Shown here: positions 53,237 to 61,834 of the stretch, piece by piece
How positions within the stretch are numbered: position 1 is the first letter of the stretch
Layout of the letters: every line of letters begins with the position of its first letter
Assembly (NCBI RefSeq): GCF_033366695.1
Contig: NZ_JAOBTQ010000001.1
Coordinates: 5,270,001 to 5,334,000 of the forward strand
Source: Streptomyces sp. SCL15-4
GTDB lineage: Bacteria; Actinomycetota; Actinomycetes; Streptomycetales; Streptomycetaceae
Reading direction: 5' to 3'
Length of the DNA stretch: 64,000 nt
Program-made: the position numbers and the translations under genes
Notes under the pieces: model-generated
Told to the model about the DNA's origin: nothing
Databases searched by the model: none
The model's input: only the letters and a program-made list of their open reading frames with translations

Positions 53237-53926
53237 TCAGGGGGTGACCGTGGGGGTCCGGGCCAGGCGGGCGCGGAGGTTGCCGAAGTGGTCTCTTATG
53301 GCCCGCTCCGCCCGCAGGGAGTCCCCGGAACGCACCGCGTCCAGGATCTCCCGGTGCTGCCGGCAGGTGGCCTGGGGATCCCGGGGTGTCGCCGCCAGGT
53401 CCCGCTGCACCCGGTGGAAGGCGTCCCAGAAGGCCTCCAGCACCTCGCCGAGCAGCACGTTGTCCAGTCCGCGGTACAGCGTGGCGTGAAAGGCGCGGTC
53501 GGTCTCGGCGAGTCCGGTGCCCTCGGCCGCCTCCCGCTCCATCCGGTCCACGAGCGCGTCCAGCTCGTCCAGGTCCGCCTCGGGCAGCCGCCCGGCCAGC
53601 CGTGACACCAGTCCCGTCTCCACGGCCTCGCGCAGTTCCAGCAGCTGGAGCAGCGAGTCCTCGCCCCGGTAGTGGCCGGCCACGGTCCGGAAGGCCAGCC
53701 CCTCGATCATCGGCGCGAACGACATCGAGCCGACGTACGTCCCGAAGCCGTGCCGGATCTCCACGATGCCCATCGCCTGGAGCGCCTTCAGGGCCTCCCG
53801 CACCGAGTTCCGGCTCGCACCGAGCAGCCGCATCAGCTCCGGCTCGGTGGGCAGCGGGGCACCCGAGGGCAGCCGCCGGTCCACGATCAGCTTCTTGATC
53901 CGCTCCTGAAGGTCCCGGGCTGCCAT
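53237..53926 (-). CDS. FadR-type GntR transcriptional regulator
   Basis: 229 residues from ATG 53926 (236 if ATG 53947 is used). Winged HTH: LQERIKKLIVDRRLPSGAPLPTEPELMRLLGASRNSVREALKALQAMGIVEIRHGFGTYV. FCD domain: helical, with LLELREAVETGLVSRLAGRL and the metal-binding DRAFHATLYRG and CRQHREILDAVRSGD. Such regulators sense acids such as gluconate, lactate or fatty acids. Converges with the sortase gene (four-base gap). No neighbour target is obvious. Confidence 0.85.
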   Translation of the reverse strand: MAARDLQERIKKLIVDRRLPSGAPLPTEPELMRLLGASRNSVREALKALQAMGIVEIRHGFGTYVGSMSFAPMIEGLAFRTVAGHYRGEDSLLQLLELREAVETGLVSRLAGRLPEADLDELDALVDRMEREAAEGTGLAETDRAFHATLYRGLDNVLLGEVLEAFWDAFHRVQRDLAATPRDPQATCRQHREILDAVRSGDSLRAERAIRDHFGNLRARLARTPTVTP

Positions 53927-53967
53927 GGCCAGAGCGTATCCGGCCATTCGGGTGCCGGGGCAGACGA

Positions 53968-53995
53968 AAAGCCCCCCGCTCGCGCGAGGGGCTTT
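53968..53995 (-). terminator. Hairpin after the first tRNA-Lys
   Basis: AAAGCCCC and GGGGCTTT form an 8-bp stem with a GC-rich interior, just past the 3' end of the tRNA on the minus strand. It would also insulate the FadR-type gene. Confidence 0.6.
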
Positions 53996-54003
53996 CCGGT
54001 CGG

Positions 54004-54077
54004 TGCGCCGCCAGGGACTCGAACCCCGGACCCGCTGATTAAGAGTCAGCTGCTCTAACCAACTGAGCTAGCGGCGC
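54004..54077 (-). tRNA. tRNA-Lys(CUU), copy 1
   Basis: 74 nt. Acceptor GCGCCGC with GCGGCGC, anticodon stem GCTGA/TCAGC with loop CTCTTAA (anticodon CTT), T arm GGGGTTCGAGTCCC. CCA is not encoded (CCG follows). Identical to the second copy at 57529-57602. Confidence 0.95.
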
Positions 54078-54263
54078 CTGCTGACGAGGAAAACTCTACC
54101 CGACCTCCCGGGGTGCTCCGGACCACGCCCGGGTGGCCCGTACGTCGTCCGGCGGCCCCGCGTACATCATTCGGACCGTCAGAATGCGCGATTCCAAGGC
54201 GGTTGGGAAACTGATCAACGTGTGCACGCGCGGACACATCACCCCGAATGTGAGGCAGATCGC

Positions 54264-55535
54264 ATGACCGCTCCGATGTTCGAGGAAGTCGGCCCCGCGA
54301 GCGACTGTCCCTGCCCCGGCTGCCGCCTCACCCGGCGGCCGTCCCGCCACCCGCACCACTCCGGCCGCGCCCGCCCGGCGGTCCGCGGTGTGGTGGTCGT
54401 GGCCGCCGCCTCCGCCGCCCTCGGCGCGGTCCCCCCGGCCGTCGCCGTCGCCGCCCCCGGCCAGGCCCCGCACCGCGAGGCGCTGCCCGACGACGGCGAG
54501 CCCGTCACCCCGCAGGGCCCGAGGGGCCCGCTGTACGGCGGGCCGGACGGCCCCGAGAAGACCCCCGCCGAGCCGATCCCGGCCACCACCCGGACCGACA
54601 TCATCAAGCGGGCCAAGACCTGGGTGACGGCCAAGGTGCCGTACAGCATGACCGCCTACTGGTCCGACGGCTACCGGCAGGACTGCTCGGGCTATGTGTC
54701 GATGGCCTGGGGCCTGCCCGGCAACGAGTGGACGGGCAGCCTCGGCCAGTTCGGCGTGAGGATCACCAAGGCGGAGCTGCAACCCGGGGACATCCTGCTG
54801 TTCCACAACCCCGACAACCCGGAGAAGGGCTCCCACGTCGTGATCTTCGGCGGCTGGACGGACCACACGCACACGTACTACACGGTCTACGAGCAGACAC
54901 CCCCGCACGCCCGCAGCCAGGCCACCCCCTATCCCTACTGGAGCAACACCGACAAGTACGTCCCCTACCGCTACAAGGGCCTGCCCCAGAGCGCGGCCGG
55001 CGCCGAGTCGGCGGGCCGGACCGCGGTGCCCTATCCGGGCGCGTCCTCCTTCGGGCCGGGTGCCGACAACGCGTATGTGACCCGGCTCGGCGAGATGCTG
55101 ATCGCCCGCGGCGCAGGCGTCTACTACCCCAAGGGGCCGGGGCCGGTCTGGGGCGAGACCGACCGGCGGGCCACCGAGGCGTTCCAGCGGGCCCAGGGCT
55201 GGAGCGGCGCCGACGCCGACGGGCTGCCCGGCCGGCGCACCTGGGAGCTGCTGACCACCGGCCGGGGCCAGGACGTCGGCCCGGTCTCGCACGGCGTGCC
55301 CGGCTATCCCGGCCGGGCCTTCTTCCGGCCGGGCGCGGTCAACGACCACGTCACCCGGCTCGGCATCCGGCTGGTGCGCAGGGGCTACGGCCGGTTCTAC
55401 GCCCACGGTCCGGGTCCGCACTGGGGCGAGGCGGACCGGCGCGCCGTGGAGGCGTTCCAGCGCGCCCAGGGCTGGCGGGGCGGCGCCGCGGACGGTTATC
55501 CGGGCCCGGAGACCTGGCGCCGGCTGTTCGCCTGA
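54264..55535 (+). CDS. NlpC/P60-like cell-wall hydrolase with two peptidoglycan-binding domains
   Basis: 423 residues. A hydrophobic segment near 40-65 acts as signal or anchor. The central domain has the catalytic dyad pattern: Cys in YRQDCSGYVSMAWGLPG and His in KGSHVVIFGGW, the NlpC/P60 or CHAP-like cysteine-peptidase core. Two C-terminal PG-binding domains follow (ETDRRATEAFQRAQGWSGADADGLPGRRTWELL and a second like copy), so it probably cleaves stem peptides while bound to wall. The N-terminal CPCPGC cluster is odd. The ATG at 54264 follows GAGG at eight bases. Confidence 0.88.
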   Translation: MTAPMFEEVGPASDCPCPGCRLTRRPSRHPHHSGRARPAVRGVVVVAAASAALGAVPPAVAVAAPGQAPHREALPDDGEPVTPQGPRGPLYGGPDGPEKTPAEPIPATTRTDIIKRAKTWVTAKVPYSMTAYWSDGYRQDCSGYVSMAWGLPGNEWTGSLGQFGVRITKAELQPGDILLFHNPDNPEKGSHVVIFGGWTDHTHTYYTVYEQTPPHARSQATPYPYWSNTDKYVPYRYKGLPQSAAGAESAGRTAVPYPGASSFGPGADNAYVTRLGEMLIARGAGVYYPKGPGPVWGETDRRATEAFQRAQGWSGADADGLPGRRTWELLTTGRGQDVGPVSHGVPGYPGRAFFRPGAVNDHVTRLGIRLVRRGYGRFYAHGPGPHWGEADRRAVEAFQRAQGWRGGAADGYPGPETWRRLFA

Positions 55536-55627
55536 CCCCCGTAGTTCTTCCGGACCGCCGGCCGGCCCGGGCACGTTCTCGTCCACCCCCTGTTCATGAC
55601 GCGTCTGGCGCGGAGGCTGGAGCACGC

Positions 55628-56754
55628 ATGAGTACGACCACATCCCACACCCCGCCCGAGTCGGAGGGACAGCCGGGGGCCGCCGCCGGTGTCCGGCCGG
55701 CCCGGCTGATCCAGAACGAGGCGACCACCGAGATCCCCGTCCACCTGCTCTTCCGGGACGGTCCCGACCCGGTGCGGGTACCGCTCGCACCGGCGGTGGT
55801 GACCCGCCGGCAGGGCACCGGCGAGCGGACCCGGCCGGGCCGCCCGGTGCCGGTGCGCCGGCGGCCGCTGCCGGAGACCGACCCGGAGCTGGCGGAGCGT
55901 CCGGCGCGGGTGCTGCCCGGGGCGGCCGGGGTGCTCGCCGGCGCCTGCGGGCTCGCCGGCGCGCTGGCCACCACCTGGTGGGCGGGGCTGCTGCCGCGCC
56001 GGCGGCCCGGGCGCTCGGGCTCCCGGCGGCCGCGGTCCCCGGTCCCGGCCTGGTCCACTGGGCCGCGTACGCCGGGGCCGGGCTGCTGGGCGCGGCCGGG
56101 TTCGGCGGGCTGGCCCGGGGGCGGACCGGGCGGGCCTGGGTGCTGGGCCTGTTCGGGCGGTACCGGGGGACGGTGCGGCGCACCGGGCTGCTGTGGGTGA
56201 ATCCGCTGCTGCCGCGCCGCCGGGTGGATGTGCGGCTGCGGCACTGGCGCAGCGAGGCGATGCCGGCGGTGGACCCGGACGGGATGGCGCTGCGGGTGGT
56301 GGTGCTGGTGGTGTGGCGGGTGCGGGACACCGCGCGGGCCCTGCTCGGCATCGACGACCACGAGACGTACCTGCGCGAGTGCGTGGAGGCGGCGCTGGCC
56401 CGGGTGCCGGTGGAGCCGGCGGGCGGGGTGCGGGGCGGGACGACGGCGGCCGGGGACGCGCTGACCCGGCTGGTGGCGGAGGAGACCGCGCCGGTGGGGG
56501 TGGAGGTGTTCTCGGTGCAGCCGGTCCGGGTGGACTACGCCCCCGAGGTGGCCGCCGCGGTGCACCGGCGCCGGATCGCCGCGCTGGACGCCCGGCAGCG
56601 GGCCGGCCTGCTCACCTCGGTGGTGGACTCGGTGGAGGACACGGTGACCCGGCTGACCACGCGCGGTCTGGTCGAACTGGACGACTACGACCGCAAGGTG
56701 CTGGTCCGGGACCTGACGGTGGCGTTCTGCTCGGGGCGCGGGGAGTCGGTGTAG
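55628..56754 (+). pseudogene. SPFH/stomatin-like protein, broken by a one-base frameshift
   Basis: The frame starting at 55628 reads MSTTTSHTPPESEGQ and stays family-like through ALATTWWAGLLP, then becomes Arg/Pro junk. From about 55996 the next frame continues the family: PAARALGLPAAAVPGPGLVHWAAYAG, then RTGRAWVLGLFGRYRGTVRRTGLLWVNPLL, the SPFH domain (VDVRLRHWRSEAMPAVDPDG, RVDYAPEVAAAVHRRRIAALDARQR) and the end at 56754. Restoring one G after 55996 (CCG-CGCC) rejoins them at about 375 residues, the normal size. SPFH proteins scaffold membrane domains. Real mutation or assembly error cannot be told from sequence alone. Confidence 0.75.
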
Positions 56755-56783
56755 CGGCGAGGCCAACGCCTGTGCGGTTGGTA

Positions 56784-56812
56784 TGGACATGTTCAACTAC
56801 CGGTCATAATCT
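56784..56812 (+). promoter_or_regulatory. Promoter of the AA10 oxygenase gene
   Basis: TGGACA (56784-56789), 17 bases, TAATCT (56807-56812): a fair vegetative promoter, and the only strongly AT-rich stretch in the gap. The DasR site begins four bases after the -10, where bound repressor would block initiation. Confidence 0.5.
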
Positions 56813-56815
56813 GAG

Positions 56816-56832
56816 ACTTGGTCTAGACCTAC
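56816..56832. promoter_or_regulatory. DasR-responsive element (dre)-like site
   Basis: Core TGGTCTAGACCT inside ACTTGGTCTAGACCTAC. The established DasR site is a near-palindrome ACTGGTCTAGACCA. It lies upstream of a chitin/cellulose oxygenase gene, a known class of DasR targets that respond to N-acetylglucosamine. Confidence 0.7.
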
Positions 56833-56876
56833 TTGCACGGCTCACCGAACTCCCCACGTTCCCCAGGAGCGGCAGC

Positions 56877-57482
56877 ATGCGCACCAAGACCAAGTTGTCC
56901 GCGGTCGTGCTGGGCGCGGTGACCGCCGGAGCGTTCGCGCTCTCCACCGGCGGTGCCAGCGGCCACGGCTACACCGACCTCCCCATCAGCAGGCAGAAGC
57001 TCTGCCAGAACGGCACCGTGACCAACTGCGGCCAGATCCAGTGGGAGCCGCAGAGCGTCGAGGGCCCCAAGGGCTTCCCGGCCGGCGGACCCGCCGACGG
57101 CCAGATCTGCAACGCCGGGCTGGGCCAGTTCTCCCAGCTCAGCGCGCCGAGGACGCCGTCCGGCGCGGCCTGGCCCACCACGAAGGTGACGGGTGGCCAG
57201 TCGTACGCCTTCCGCTGGCAGTTCACCGCCAGGCACGCCACGACGGACTTCAGGTACTACATCACCAAGCCGGGCTGGAACCAGGACCACAACCTCGCCC
57301 GCTCGGACCTCAACCTCACGCCGTTCCTGACGGTGCCCTACGGCGGTCAGCAGCCGCCGTCCACGCTCAGCCACAGCGGCACCCTGCCGTCCGGTCTCAG
57401 CGGGCACCACGTCATCGTCTCGGTGTGGACGATCGCCGACACGGGCAACGCGTTCTACGCCTGCTCGGACGTCACCTTCTGA
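56877..57482 (+). CDS. AA10 lytic polysaccharide monooxygenase (chitin-binding type)
   Basis: 201 residues. Signal peptide of 29 residues ending TGGASG, then mature His1 in HGYTDLPISRQKLCQNG, the copper histidine-brace residue. The second copper His is likely His114 in ARHATTDFRYYIT (inference). A short family member of about 170 mature residues without a carbohydrate-binding module. It oxidatively cleaves crystalline chitin. The dre site fits control by chitin breakdown products. Confidence 0.92.
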   Translation: MRTKTKLSAVVLGAVTAGAFALSTGGASGHGYTDLPISRQKLCQNGTVTNCGQIQWEPQSVEGPKGFPAGGPADGQICNAGLGQFSQLSAPRTPSGAAWPTTKVTGGQSYAFRWQFTARHATTDFRYYITKPGWNQDHNLARSDLNLTPFLTVPYGGQQPPSTLSHSGTLPSGLSGHHVIVSVWTIADTGNAFYACSDVTF

Positions 57483-57491
57483 GCGCACGCC

Positions 57492-57523
57492 GAAGGGCCC
57501 CTCGCCGAGGCGAGGGGCCCTTC
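57492..57523. terminator. Bidirectional hairpin between AA10 gene and tRNA-Lys 2
   Basis: GAAGGGCCCCTCG and CGAGGGGCCCTTC, exact complements, 13-bp stem with a six-base loop. It ends the oxygenase transcript in one direction and the tRNA transcript in the other. Confidence 0.75.
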
Positions 57524-57528
57524 ACAGG

Positions 57529-57602
57529 TGCGCCGCCAGGGACTCGAACCCCGGACCCGCTGATTAAGAGTCAGCTGCTCTAACCAACTGAGCTAGCGGC
57601 GC
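57529..57602 (-). tRNA. tRNA-Lys(CUU), copy 2
   Basis: 74 nt, base-for-base the same as the copy at 54004-54077, with the same GCGCCGC acceptor and CTT anticodon. CCA is not encoded (CCT follows). Confidence 0.95.
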
Positions 57603-57697
57603 ATGACTCCCGCCCGCCTCGGATTTGTCGTTCCGCGGCCGGCGACGAAGAAAATACTACCTGGTCCCGGAGGGTGGTCGTGACCAGGCGGACGGGC

Positions 57698-58450
57698 CTA
57701 GATCGCCAGCGAGAGCAGGACCGGCGCCGCGTTGCGGTTCAGGGCGTCCGCGGCCCGCTTCAGCCGGTGCGCGTCCCGCACCGGCAGCGACAGGGCCAGA
57801 CAGCCGACCGTGGAGCCGGCGGTGACCGGCACGGCGGCGCAGACCGTGCCGACCGCGTACTCCTGGAGGTCGAGCACCGGCACCGACGGCGGCTGGGACT
57901 CCAGCCGGGACAGCAGCAGCTTGTCGCTGGTGATCGTGCGCGAGGTGAGCCGGGCCATCCTGTGCCGGGAGAGGTGGTCGCGGCGGGCGCCGGGGTCCAG
58001 CTGGGTCAGCAGGCTCTTGCCGACGGCCGTGGCGTGCGCGGAGCAGCGGAAGTCCACCCACTCGTTGACCGCCGGGGTGGCCGGGCCGGCGGCGTACTGG
58101 GTGACCCGGACCTCGCCGTCCACGTACCGGCTGAGGTAGACGGCCGCGCCGACCGAGTCGCGCAGCCGGTCCAGGTTCTGCTGGATCCTCTCGCGCAGGG
58201 CCCGCTCCCGGTCGTGCGCCGAGCCGAGCCGGCGCAGGGTCTCCCCGGTGACGTACGCGCCGCCGGTGATCTCCTGGACGTAGCCCTCGCGGCGCAGCAT
58301 CCGTAGCAGGCCGGTGAGCCGCCCGGGGTTCAGGCCGGTGCGCCGGGCCAGCTCGGAGCCGGTGACGCCGGCGGGGTGCCGGGAGACGGTCTCCAGGACC
58401 CGCAGGGCTTCCTGGGCGCAGTGGTACGGGGCGGTCGGCTTGAAACTCAT
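57698..58450 (-). CDS. IclR family transcriptional regulator
   Basis: 250 residues. Winged HTH: ALRVLETVSRHPAGVTGSELARRTGLNPGRLTGLLRMLRREGYV. The effector domain has FRCSAHATAVGKSLLTQLDPGARRDHLSRH and GTVCAAVPVTAGSTVGCLALSLPV. Precedes, by about 190 bases and on the same strand, the ehu-type transporter operon, and probably senses its substrate or a catabolite; no operator identified. Confidence 0.88.
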   Translation of the reverse strand: MSFKPTAPYHCAQEALRVLETVSRHPAGVTGSELARRTGLNPGRLTGLLRMLRREGYVQEITGGAYVTGETLRRLGSAHDRERALRERIQQNLDRLRDSVGAAVYLSRYVDGEVRVTQYAAGPATPAVNEWVDFRCSAHATAVGKSLLTQLDPGARRDHLSRHRMARLTSRTITSDKLLLSRLESQPPSVPVLDLQEYAVGTVCAAVPVTAGSTVGCLALSLPVRDAHRLKRAADALNRNAAPVLLSLAI

Positions 58451-58640
58451 GGGTCCCCCTCGGCCGCGATCCGGGTCGGATCGTGTCCACGATAGCCGCG
58501 GACGGGGCCCGGGGAAGGGGGTGTTGGCGAGATTGCGCCCTCGGTGTGCGCGCTCCCACCGGCCGGAGATCCACCGGCATATGCCGAGGTCATGTTCCGT
58601 TTCGGGGACCTCGCCGGTGTCCGCCGGTGGCTCCCGCCGC

Positions 58641-59423
58641 TCACCGGACCGCGCTGACGAACTCCCGCGTCCGCTCCCGCTCCGGGTCGCCGAAGATCTG
58701 CTCCGGCGGGCCGGCCTCGATGACCCGGCCCCCGTCGAACATCAGCACCTGGTCGGAGATGTCCCGGGCGAAGCCCATCTCGTGGGTCACGCACAGCATC
58801 GTGATGTCGGTGCTGCGCGCGATGTCCCGCAGCAGGTCCAGCACGCCCGCGACCAGCTCCGGGTCGAGCGCGGAGGTCACCTCGTCCAGCAGCAGCACCT
58901 GCGGCCGCATGGCCAGCGCCCGGGCGATCGCCACCCGCTGCTGCTGCCCGCCCGAGAGCCGGGTCGGCTTCGCGTCGCACTTGTCGGCCAGGCCCACCAG
59001 GTCCAGCAGCTCCCGCGCCCGCGCCTCGGCCTCGTCCTTCGGCAGCCCGAGCACCCGGACCGGCGCCTCGGTGAGGTTGCGCAGCACCGACATGTTCGGG
59101 AACAGGTTGAACTGCTGGAACACCATCCCGATCTTCTTGCGGACCTCCCGGACCTGCTTCTCCGGCGCCGGGAACAGCCGCTGCCCGGCCACGGTGATGG
59201 TGCCCTCGTCCGGCTTGGCGAGGGTCATCAGCAGCCTGAGGATCGTGGTCTTGCCGGAACCGGAGGGCCCGATCAGGGTGACGTGCCGGCCGGCGTCCAC
59301 GGACAGGTCCAGCCCGTCCAGGACGGTGTGCTCGCCGAATCGTTTCGTCACGCCTTCCAGGCGGATCAGCTCGGTCGGGGCGGTGCCGGTCGCGGCCGGC
59401 TGCTTGCGGGTCTCAACGGACAA
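58641..59423 (-). CDS. ehuA: Ectoine/hydroxyectoine-type ABC transporter ATPase (EhuA-like)
   Basis: 260 residues. Walker A GPSGSGKTT, Q-loop GMVFQQFNLFPNMSVL, signature LSGGQQQRVAIARAL, Walker B QVLLLDEVTSALDPELV: the polar-amino-acid importer (HAA) type. A TTG at 59423 is the start that keeps an 11-base overlap with ehuD. The substrate is inferred from family and operon order; amino acids are possible. Confidence 0.83.
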   Translation of the reverse strand: MSVETRKQPAATGTAPTELIRLEGVTKRFGEHTVLDGLDLSVDAGRHVTLIGPSGSGKTTILRLLMTLAKPDEGTITVAGQRLFPAPEKQVREVRKKIGMVFQQFNLFPNMSVLRNLTEAPVRVLGLPKDEAEARARELLDLVGLADKCDAKPTRLSGGQQQRVAIARALAMRPQVLLLDEVTSALDPELVAGVLDLLRDIARSTDITMLCVTHEMGFARDISDQVLMFDGGRVIEAGPPEQIFGDPERERTREFVSAVR

Positions 59424-60063
59424 GGCGTCGCTCCAGGGTGCGCAGAAGAAGGGAGGCCAGATACGACACGACGACGAAGGCGACGCCGATCACCGTCAGC
59501 GGCTCGGTGAACTGGAAGTGCTGCTGCGAGACGAGCCGCGCCCGGCCCAGCAGCTCCAGCACGCCGATCGTCATCAGCATCGGCGTGTCCTTCAGCATCG
59601 CGATGACGTAGTTGCCGAGCGGCGGCACCACCCGGCGCAGCGCCTGCGGCAGCACCACCGCCGTCCAGGTGCGCCGCACCGGCAGGCTCAGCGCGGTCGC
59701 GGCCTCCCACTGACCCGCCGGCACCGCCTCGATGCCGGCCCGGTAGACCTGCATCGTGTACGTCGAGTAGTGCAGCCCGAGCCCGAGGACCCCGGTGGTC
59801 AGCGGGGACAGGGCCACTCCCGTCTCGGGCAGCACGTAGAACAGGAAGAACAGCTGCACCAGCAGCGGGGTGTCCCGCACGAACTCCGTGAAGACCCCCA
59901 CCGGCCAGCGCACCCACCGGGTCGGCACCCGCGTCAGCAGGGTCCACACCAGGCCCAGCGCGAACGAGATCAGCGACCCCAGGGCCAGCGCCTCCAAGGT
60001 GACGACGAGCCCCTTGCCGAAGTACGGCAGGAAGTCGGCGACGGCTCCCCAGTCCCAGGTCAT
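59413..60063 (-). CDS. ehuD: Ectoine/hydroxyectoine-type ABC permease EhuD-like
   Basis: 216 residues, HisM/GlnP family. Membrane helices at FGKGLVVTLEALALGSLISFALGLVWTLL, TPLLVQLFFLFYVLP and others; the EAA-type loop reads WEAATALSLPVRRTWTAVVLPQALRRVVPPLGN. The ATG at 60063 overlaps the EhuC stop by four bases (ATGA). Confidence 0.83.
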   Translation of the reverse strand: MTWDWGAVADFLPYFGKGLVVTLEALALGSLISFALGLVWTLLTRVPTRWVRWPVGVFTEFVRDTPLLVQLFFLFYVLPETGVALSPLTTGVLGLGLHYSTYTMQVYRAGIEAVPAGQWEAATALSLPVRRTWTAVVLPQALRRVVPPLGNYVIAMLKDTPMLMTIGVLELLGRARLVSQQHFQFTEPLTVIGVAFVVVSYLASLLLRTLERRLVR

Positions 60064-60707
60064 CGGGCCACCCCCGCCTTCAGCCGGCGCTCCAGGCCGC
60101 GCATGCCGCGGGTGAGCAGGAACGCGATCACGAAGTAGATGAGCAGCAGATACCCGTAGATCTGGCCGCTCTGCTGGAGGGCGAGCCGGACCAGGTTGCC
60201 GCTGAACGCCAGGTCGCCCATGCCGGTGATGGACACCAGCGCGGTGCCCTTGAGCAGCTCGACCAGCAGATTGGAGAAGGACGGGATCATCTCCGGCACC
60301 GCCTGCGGCAGCAGCACCAGCCGCAGCCGCTGCCAGGGCGAGAAGCCGAGCGCGATCCCGCCCTCGCGCTGCGCCGGGTCCACCGCCACCAGCGCGCCGC
60401 GCACGATCTCCGCGCCGTACGCGCCGTAGGTCAGGCCCAGCGCGAGCGTGCCCGCCCACATCGGCACCAGCTGCCAGCCGAAGGCGACCGGCAGCACGAA
60501 GAACACCCAGAAGATCATCACCAGCGCCGAGATGCCCCGGAACACCTCGGTGTACAGGCCCGCGACGAAGCGGACCAGCCGCGACCGGTGGGTGCGCGCG
60601 GCGCCGGCCACGAAGGACACCACGGCGGCCAGCAGCGCGCTGTACACCAGCAACTGGAGGGTGACGCCCACTCCCTGGAGGACGATTTTCCACAGTCCCG
60701 CGGTCAT
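60060..60707 (-). CDS. ehuC: Ectoine/hydroxyectoine-type ABC permease EhuC-like
   Basis: 215 residues, HisM/GlnP family. LWKIVLQGVGVTLQLLVYSALLAAVVSFVAGAA leads a five- or six-helix protein, and the EAA-type loop is EGGIALGFSPWQRLRLVLLPQAVPEMIPSFSN. The ATG at 60707 overlaps the EhuB stop (ATGA); it pairs with EhuD as heterodimeric channel. Confidence 0.83.
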   Translation of the reverse strand: MTAGLWKIVLQGVGVTLQLLVYSALLAAVVSFVAGAARTHRSRLVRFVAGLYTEVFRGISALVMIFWVFFVLPVAFGWQLVPMWAGTLALGLTYGAYGAEIVRGALVAVDPAQREGGIALGFSPWQRLRLVLLPQAVPEMIPSFSNLLVELLKGTALVSITGMGDLAFSGNLVRLALQQSGQIYGYLLLIYFVIAFLLTRGMRGLERRLKAGVAR

Positions 60708-61621
60708 CGGCGGCACAGCTCCTTCGCGGTCAGGGTCGTCATCTCCGCCTTGGTGAAGCCGAAGGGCCGCATGATCCGGTACAGCTCCCCGCTCGCGCGC
60801 AGCTTGTGCAGCTCGGCGTTGAAGGCGTCCCGCAGCCGGGTCTCGGCCGGCCGGAACGCGAACGCGCCGCCGTCGGCCTTGGGTCTGCCGTCCACGAGCG
60901 CGACGAACGGCCTGGTCGACTCGGCCTTGGCGGAGCCCCGCGCGACCAGCCGCGCGGTGACGGCCGTGGCCGCGAACAGGTCGACCCGCCCGGACTCCAC
61001 CGCGTTCAGCCCGGCCACCTGGTCCGGGACGATGACCAGGTCGCCCTCCTCGAAGCCCGCCTCCACGGCGTGCTGGATCTGCGCGTACCCGGTCCCGGTG
61101 GCGATCTTCGCGTGCCGGCGCAGCGCGTCCGCGTAGGTGCGCAGCCCGAGCGGATTGCCCTTGCGGACGACGAAGGCGTCCGGCATCTGGTAATCGGGGT
61201 CCGCGAAGATCACCTGCTCGCAGCGGTCCGGGGTGACGTACATCCCGGCGGCCACCACGTCGAACTGCTGCGCGTGCAGTCCCGGGATCAGCGAGCCGAA
61301 CTCGGTCGGCACCGGCTGCACCCGGTCCACCCCGAGCCGCTTGAAGATCACCTTGGCCAGCTCGGGCGCCTCGCCGGTGAGCTTGCCGTCCCGGTCGATG
61401 TACCCGAAGGGGATCTCGCCGGCGATGCCGAGCCGGACGACACCCTGGGCGCGCAGCCGCTGAAGCAGATCGCCGCCGTCCGTGCCGGACGCCGACGCCA
61501 CCCGCGTACAGCCCGCCGCGCCCAGCGCGCCGAACGCCGCGAGGCCCGCGAGCACGGAGCGCCGGGTGTGCCTGCGTTCCGGCCGTATGGTGTGTGCGTC
61601 AATCCCACGTGGTGCAGCCAT
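60704..61621 (-). CDS. ehuB: Ectoine/hydroxyectoine-type substrate-binding lipoprotein EhuB-like
   Basis: 305 residues. Arg-rich start RRHTRRSVLAGLAAFGALGAAGCTR with lipobox AAGC, probably Tat or Sec exported and lipid anchored. Family 3 solute-binding fold: VVRLGIAGEIPFGYIDRDGKLTGEAPELAKVIFKRLGV, FDVVAAGMYVTPDRCEQVIFADPDYQMPDAFVVRKGN. The EhuB assignment rests on this last segment and gene order. First gene of the ehu operon, upstream of 213 bases with no gene seen. Confidence 0.83.
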   Translation of the reverse strand: MAAPRGIDAHTIRPERRHTRRSVLAGLAAFGALGAAGCTRVASASGTDGGDLLQRLRAQGVVRLGIAGEIPFGYIDRDGKLTGEAPELAKVIFKRLGVDRVQPVPTEFGSLIPGLHAQQFDVVAAGMYVTPDRCEQVIFADPDYQMPDAFVVRKGNPLGLRTYADALRRHAKIATGTGYAQIQHAVEAGFEEGDLVIVPDQVAGLNAVESGRVDLFAATAVTARLVARGSAKAESTRPFVALVDGRPKADGGAFAFRPAETRLRDAFNAELHKLRASGELYRIMRPFGFTKAEMTTLTAKELCRR

Positions 61622-61834
61622 GGCGGCGCGGCTACCCAGACGCAATCGGGCTATGCACCCCGGTTTTCCCGGCCGGGCGATTCGTCACCGTCTCGCCCGG
61701 ACCGGGCGATGTGCCGCGCGGGTCACGCCCGTTGGCCCTCGTCCCGCGCCGCCGGCGGGCCCGCCGTGCCCGCTCCCGCGCCTGCCCGCACACCTCCGCC
61801 GGGCCGCCCTCCAAAGGTCCGGTGCCGGGGCCCG

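Noticed and set aside
54004..57602. tRNA-Lys attachment sites of an integrative element
   Set aside because: No integrase, no phage genes and complete tRNAs at both ends, not one tRNA and one partial repeat.
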